Below are positions 60,798-64,000 of a stretch of 64,000 bases of DNA, piece by piece. The position numbers were made by a program, and so were the translations under genes. The number at the start of each line of letters is the position of its first letter. The stretch's first letter is position 1. This DNA comes from QHWT01 sp963755695 (lineage in GTDB: Bacteria; Acidobacteriota; Vicinamibacteria; Vicinamibacterales; 2-12-FULL-66-21), in contig CAVWLB010000010.1 of the NCBI GenBank assembly GCA_963755695.1, positions 992,001 through 1,056,000 of the forward strand, in the 5' to 3' direction. The notes beneath the pieces are model-generated. The model saw nothing but the letters and a program-made list of their open reading frames with translations, was not told the origin of the DNA and did not search any database.

Positions 60798-62660
60798 TCA
60801 ATTTTCCTTGGGTTTCTCAGCCTGGCGGATGACCAAGACTTCCACTGGACCTTGCTTCGGCTCCAGTCGCAAGCCGAGTTGTGTCTCGAGCGCCTTCAGC
60901 AGCGCAGGCGAAATCGGTGATGGAACTGCCGCTGCCGCGGAAGACGCGTTCGACACAGCAGGGGAGTCAGGTGTGTATTCGAGGTGGACATCAAATGCCC
61001 CTTCGAGTCCCGTCCGATCGCGGACCACGCGATTCAGTTTTCCCTCGTCCGAAAGCACACCAGCCAGTTGGGTCATCGTGATCTTCTTACCGGCCAGAAG
61101 ACCCGGCGCATTCTGTGTGAGGCCGCACACTCGCTCGAGGTAGTGCTCTGGAGGTGGACTTGGACTTGTGGACAGGTCCACGCAATCCGCCGCAGACGGG
61201 CGGAGCCCTGCTCCCAGCTTGCGGTCGGTGTTCGCAAGAACGAGGTCAGCGAAGGGGAACTCCTTTGTTTGGCGAGACAGCTGGAGCCCGAACCGCTCTC
61301 CGACCAGCGTTTGCAGCATCGCCTTTACGCGGGGATGCCAACTCGCGCCAAAGGTCATGTCGCTGGGGACCTGAGCGTCGATATCGAAACGGTCGGCGTC
61401 GATCCACGCCGGGCCGCCGACGATCTGGTATGACAACAACGGAAACGCGGAGCCGTATGCGATGCGGATGAGATCCTTGAGCGTCAGCCCGCCCGCGGTG
61501 AACCGACCACTGATCAAGGGCGGGATGCCCGGTGGTTTGCCAGGCGTATGCGGCGTTACGGAAGCCTGCACGAACGAGGGAGCGGCATCGTGTTGTTCCG
61601 GTGCCTGGATCGCCGCGCCTGCGCCAGCATCGGACATGGCTTTCAGTGGCGAAATACAGACGGCGAGCGCCACGGCGAGGCCTACGGTCACGCCGCCAGA
61701 CAGCACTCCGATGCGACCTCTGGCCTGATTCGCGTCGAGAACGGCGGCCACTCGAGCCTTCAGGTCGCCGCGATTGGCCATCGACAGCACCGGCGCAGGA
61801 GCGCGTCTCGACAGCCTTCGGGCGAGCGCGACCAGTTGCTCGGCATACCCGATCCCCTCGGCTGAGCGGACCACGGCGTCGTCGCACGCCCGCTCGGACT
61901 CCAGGCAGAAGTGACGCCACGCGATCCAGACCAACGGGTGGAACCAATACAACGAACAGACGACCCGTGCCATCACGTGCACGGGCCAGTCGCCGCGGCG
62001 CACGTGTTCGAGCTCGTGGACCAGCGCCCGGCGGACTTCGGCGTCCGTCCACTCCTGCGCATCCCCGGGCATCACGATCGCGGGCCGCACCAATCCATAC
62101 GTGAACGGAACCGCGAGATCTTCATGAACGAGCAAGTCCACGTGACGGCTGAGACCAGCCTCTCGAGAGAGGTTGCGCACCAGCGTTTCGCGCTTCAGCC
62201 ACCGCCGCGAACTGCCTCGCATGCGACGGAGGCGACGAAGCGTCTCGATCACGGGGGCCATGAAGAGCAGGGCTCCTGTGGCCCATCCCGTGATCAGCAG
62301 CAGCCGTACTGGTACACGCGTGCGATTCGCTACGGAGTTCGCGGAGCGATCGGTTCGAGCCGCAACCGGGTGCTCGTTGCGAACCGAGGCGGTTGCAGCC
62401 GAGAGGTTCTGGGGCTCAGGCTGGACTGCAACGGACCCAACGTCCAGCGCGACAGGCGGCATTGACACCACCGCTATCGGCAGAATCATCAAGGTGCCGA
62501 ACGTTGAGGCAAGTATCACCGACCGAACCGACGCGGAAACCCGCCGCAACATGCGCAGCGCGACCAGGGCGAGCACGAGGATCGACGTGGCTTTCGCGAG
62601 AATCGACAGTTCAGCCGAACCGCCGATCGCCAGCATGATTTCGGTCGGGATCTCGCTCAT
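60798..62660 (-). CDS. BlaR1-like M56 metallopeptidase fused to DUF3738 (TIGR03435)
   Basis: A 620-residue membrane protein. Hydrophobic helices (SILAKATSILVLALVALRML, VILASTFGTLMILPIAVVSM, LLLITGWATGALLFMAPVIETL) surround a cytoplasmic M56 zinc protease with HELEH in RRALVHELEHVRRGDWPVHV and ESERACDDAVV downstream. A TM helix (GGVTVGLAVALAVCISPL) leads to a C-terminal DUF3738 domain (FTAGGLTLKDLIRIAYGSAFPLLSYQIVGGPAWIDADRFDIDAQVP, RVKAMLQTLVGERFGLQLSR, MTQLAGVLSDEGKLNRVVRDRTGLEGAFDVHLEYTPDS). This domain replaces the penicillin-binding sensor of BlaR1. The ATGA overlap with the BlaI-like gene indicates a sensor-protease/repressor pair; the ligand is unknown. Confidence 0.9.
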   Translation of the reverse strand: MSEIPTEIMLAIGGSAELSILAKATSILVLALVALRMLRRVSASVRSVILASTFGTLMILPIAVVSMPPVALDVGSVAVQPEPQNLSAATASVRNEHPVAARTDRSANSVANRTRVPVRLLLITGWATGALLFMAPVIETLRRLRRMRGSSRRWLKRETLVRNLSREAGLSRHVDLLVHEDLAVPFTYGLVRPAIVMPGDAQEWTDAEVRRALVHELEHVRRGDWPVHVMARVVCSLYWFHPLVWIAWRHFCLESERACDDAVVRSAEGIGYAEQLVALARRLSRRAPAPVLSMANRGDLKARVAAVLDANQARGRIGVLSGGVTVGLAVALAVCISPLKAMSDAGAGAAIQAPEQHDAAPSFVQASVTPHTPGKPPGIPPLISGRFTAGGLTLKDLIRIAYGSAFPLLSYQIVGGPAWIDADRFDIDAQVPSDMTFGASWHPRVKAMLQTLVGERFGLQLSRQTKEFPFADLVLANTDRKLGAGLRPSAADCVDLSTSPSPPPEHYLERVCGLTQNAPGLLAGKKITMTQLAGVLSDEGKLNRVVRDRTGLEGAFDVHLEYTPDSPAVSNASSAAAAVPSPISPALLKALETQLGLRLEPKQGPVEVLVIRQAEKPKEN

Positions 62661-63049
62661 GACGATTTCCTTTCACCGCGAATCCGCTCAATCTCCGATT
62701 GCAGCTCCTCGAGCTCGCCCTCCGTCCATGCTTCCTGGCGCAGAAGGGCGGTCAGCATCCGACTACGGGAGCCACCAAAGAACGTCCGAAGATACTGCCC
62801 CAACGCGGCACGCCTGGCCGCTGCCTGTGAGGTGGTCGCCGAATAAACGTACCGATTGGCCTCCTGGGAATGTCGGACGTAACCCTTTTGCTCGAGCCGC
62901 GCGAGCATGGTCCGGACGGCCGAGTAGCTGGGCGAATTGGTGAGTCGGGCCCGGACATCCTCAGCCGAGGCGCGATTGGCGAGCGCGAACAGGATGTTCA
63001 TGATCTCACGCTCGCGACGGGTCAATTTCTCGAGTGGCGACTTCGCCAT
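62657..63049 (-). CDS. BlaI/MecI/CopY-family repressor
   Basis: A 130-residue winged-helix repressor. LEKLTRREREIMNILFALANRASAEDVRARLTNSPSYSAVRTMLARLEQKGYVRHSQEANRYVYSATTSQAAARR is the DNA-binding domain; the rest (LGQYLRTFFGGSRSRMLTALLRQEAWTEGELEELQSEIERIRGE) is the helical dimer region, which family relatives have cleaved by BlaR1-type proteases. It is promoter-proximal to the M56-DUF3738 gene. Two dyads overlap its own promoter. No Shine-Dalgarno sequence is seen and the predicted leader is only about 13 nt. Confidence 0.92.
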   Translation of the reverse strand: MAKSPLEKLTRREREIMNILFALANRASAEDVRARLTNSPSYSAVRTMLARLEQKGYVRHSQEANRYVYSATTSQAAARRAALGQYLRTFFGGSRSRMLTALLRQEAWTEGELEELQSEIERIRGERKSS

Positions 63050-63052
63050 ATC

Positions 63053-63070
63053 GTGCTACAGGCGTAGCAC
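63053..63070. promoter_or_regulatory. BlaI-type operator O1
   Basis: GTGCTAC (63053-63059) and GTAGCAC (63064-63070) are perfect 7-bp inverted arms around AGGC. It lies at and just downstream of the predicted -10 box and overlaps the transcription start. Confidence 0.7.
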
Positions 63071-63097
63071 ATTACTGCTACAGATGTAGCATGTCAA
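63069..63097 (-). promoter_or_regulatory. Sigma70-like promoter of the BlaI/M56 operon
   Basis: On the minus strand TTGACA (63092-63097), an exact 17-nt spacer and TAATGT (63069-63074). The start is predicted near 63062, 12-13 nt before the ATG. Both operators overlap it, so repression by promoter occlusion is expected. Confidence 0.75.
63077..63090. promoter_or_regulatory. BlaI-type operator O2
   Basis: GCTACA and TGTAGC around GA, containing the TACA/TGTA core known for BlaI and MecI operators. It fills the spacer between the -35 and -10 boxes. The centre-to-centre distance to O1 is 22 bp, about two helical turns, so two dimers could bind on one face. Confidence 0.75.
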
Positions 63098-63143
63098 GCG
63101 GCCGGCTCGGACGACGGGTGGGCTGGATTTATGGAATCCGGGC

Positions 63144-64000
63144 TCAGGCGGCAGAGCCTTCGCGGACCGTCTGCCGGGCCTCCAGATCAGCGAGCGATTT
63201 CCGCGCGGCCTCGCAGAGCGCCTCGGCATCGCGGAAGTTTCTGAGTCCAGCCGCAACCGACAACACGCTGTGAAAGCCGAGGGCGCGGTAGCTTTCGAAC
63301 CGCGCCTCGTCGAAGAACTGGTTGCCTGTCGAGTCGTGGGGGAAGGTGGGGTCGATCAGCGCGAAATTCTTCACGTCGACCGGTTCGTCTCCCGACAGCG
63401 TCGCCTTGAAATAGAGGATCGTTCCATCGGGGGTCTCAGGACCGTCCACGACGCTATAGCGAATCTTCCCGATCGCGGCATGTGGATTCGCACGTCCCTG
63501 GCCGGCGCGCGTGACATGGATCGGCGGGAATTGGATCGGGATGCCGAGGTCGAGCCGGATCCGCCGCACGGCGTTCGCCAGATCGTCGAAGGAGTACTCC
63601 GGATCGCAGCCGGCGTCGGAGACGATGATGAACCGGCAGCGGCGCGCGACCATTTCCCAGAGGCCGAGATTCTCGTAGTGCCCGCCGTCCGAGAGATAGA
63701 CGTACGGATTGTCATCGGTCGTCAGGCCCAGCAACTCCCGCAGGACCGGCCCGACGCCGAGAGGCGGTTCGCTGGTGCTCCATGCATGGTCCTTTTTAGT
63801 GTTGCCGAACCAGACGCCGAGCCGCGCGTTGGCCAGCGTCAGCAGGAAGGCGCGGGCCTTCGTCGAATACATGCCCATCTCGGGGCTCGCCGCCGCTCCC
63901 GATATCGCCAGCGCCATTCCCAGCGACACGCCGGTCCCTCTCGCCCCGCGATCGGATCCGTATTCAGCCGCGGGACGGTAACCAAGGTGGTGGTTTCCAA
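63144..64000 (-). CDS. Patatin-like phospholipase family protein, C-terminal part (cut by window edge)
   Basis: The reading frame is open through the right edge of the window, so the N-terminal part lies outside. Visible sequence includes LGYRPAAEYGSDRGARGTGVSLGMALAISGAAASPEMGMYSTKARAFLLTLANARLGVWFGN, then DNPYVYLSDGGHYENLGLWEMVARRCRFIIVSDAGCDPEYSFDDLANAVRRIRLDLGIPI, and a C-terminal STGNQFFDEARFESYRALGFHSV. The SDGGHYENLG block matches the aspartate (DG) element of large patatin-like membrane proteins; the Ser-containing GxSxG must be outside. An internal GTG at 63929 could be mistaken for the start. Confidence 0.75.
   Translation of the reverse strand, partial: GNHHLGYRPAAEYGSDRGARGTGVSLGMALAISGAAASPEMGMYSTKARAFLLTLANARLGVWFGNTKKDHAWSTSEPPLGVGPVLRELLGLTTDDNPYVYLSDGGHYENLGLWEMVARRCRFIIVSDAGCDPEYSFDDLANAVRRIRLDLGIPIQFPPIHVTRAGQGRANPHAAIGKIRYSVVDGPETPDGTILYFKATLSGDEPVDVKNFALIDPTFPHDSTGNQFFDEARFESYRALGFHSVLSVAAGLRNFRDAEALCEAARKSLADLEARQTVREGSAA

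Noticed and set aside
63144..63929. Complete patatin-like gene starting at the GTG at 63929
   Set aside because: The same frame stays open to the window edge with family-like sequence, so the gene is cut rather than short.

Overview
This is a GC-rich, gene-dense stretch of bacterial chromosome. The gene content suggests Acidobacteriota, plausibly a Vicinamibacteria-like lineage. The pointers are an Oar-type TonB receptor with an N-terminal carboxypeptidase-regulatory domain, a BlaR-like M56 peptidase fused to a DUF3738 (TIGR03435) domain, large zinc-ribbon Hanks kinases, a sulfatase-like/TPR fusion and an SLH/TPR lipoprotein. The assignment is an inference from families, not from a marker-gene tree.

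Layout. 1-3 kb: the heavily frame-broken 3' end of a TonB receptor, an orphan beta-class DNA methyltransferase and small hypotheticals. 3.5-11.5 kb: a PBP7-like peptidase, FdhE, an exported small protein plus an Oar-like receptor, and a sulfatase-like/TPR protein. 11.6-27.4 kb: housekeeping genes: glgA, trxA-trxB, mnmA-iscS, bactofilin, a methyltransferase-like protein, a SAM hydrolase, an acyl-CoA dehydrogenase, glpX, an MFS carrier, a TsaC/Sua5 protein, hflX, an SLH/TPR lipoprotein and a pgsA-like gene. 27.4-39.6 kb: a divergent polysaccharide locus with UDP-xylose synthase, a WcaJ-like initiating transferase, four GT4 and one GT2 glycosyltransferases on the minus strand, and UDP-glucose dehydrogenase, galE and an MsbA-like ABC exporter on the plus strand, with a clear sigma70-like promoter between the arms. 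39.6-46 kb: the yicC-gmk-rpoZ-coaBC-udg-priA run. 46-50.5 kb: amtB behind a good sigma54-type promoter, an IS110-superfamily element, an M50 protease and an HU/IHF gene. 50.5-58.7 kb: der, two tandem paralogous transmembrane kinases, a broken sensor fragment, a MerR regulator and tRNA-Pro(GGG). 58.7-64 kb: two DUF3237 paralogues, a BlaI/M56-DUF3738 regulatory pair with two operators in its own promoter, and a patatin-like protein cut by the window edge.

Two structural themes run through the window. First, about a dozen spacers are built from degenerate short tandem units (period about 7-9) arranged as long imperfect inverted repeats, often around a GC-rich central hairpin. Each locus uses a different unit, while two copies flanking mnmA are clearly homologous. 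A different element, two perfect 27-nt hairpins that are reverse complements of each other, lies inside the priA reading frame. Second, many otherwise well-conserved genes carry single-base frameshifts (peptidase, sulfatase, a GT4, ABC exporter, priA, transposase, sensor fragment, and many in the first kilobase). These look more like sequencing or assembly indels than decay, although this cannot be settled from the sequence alone.
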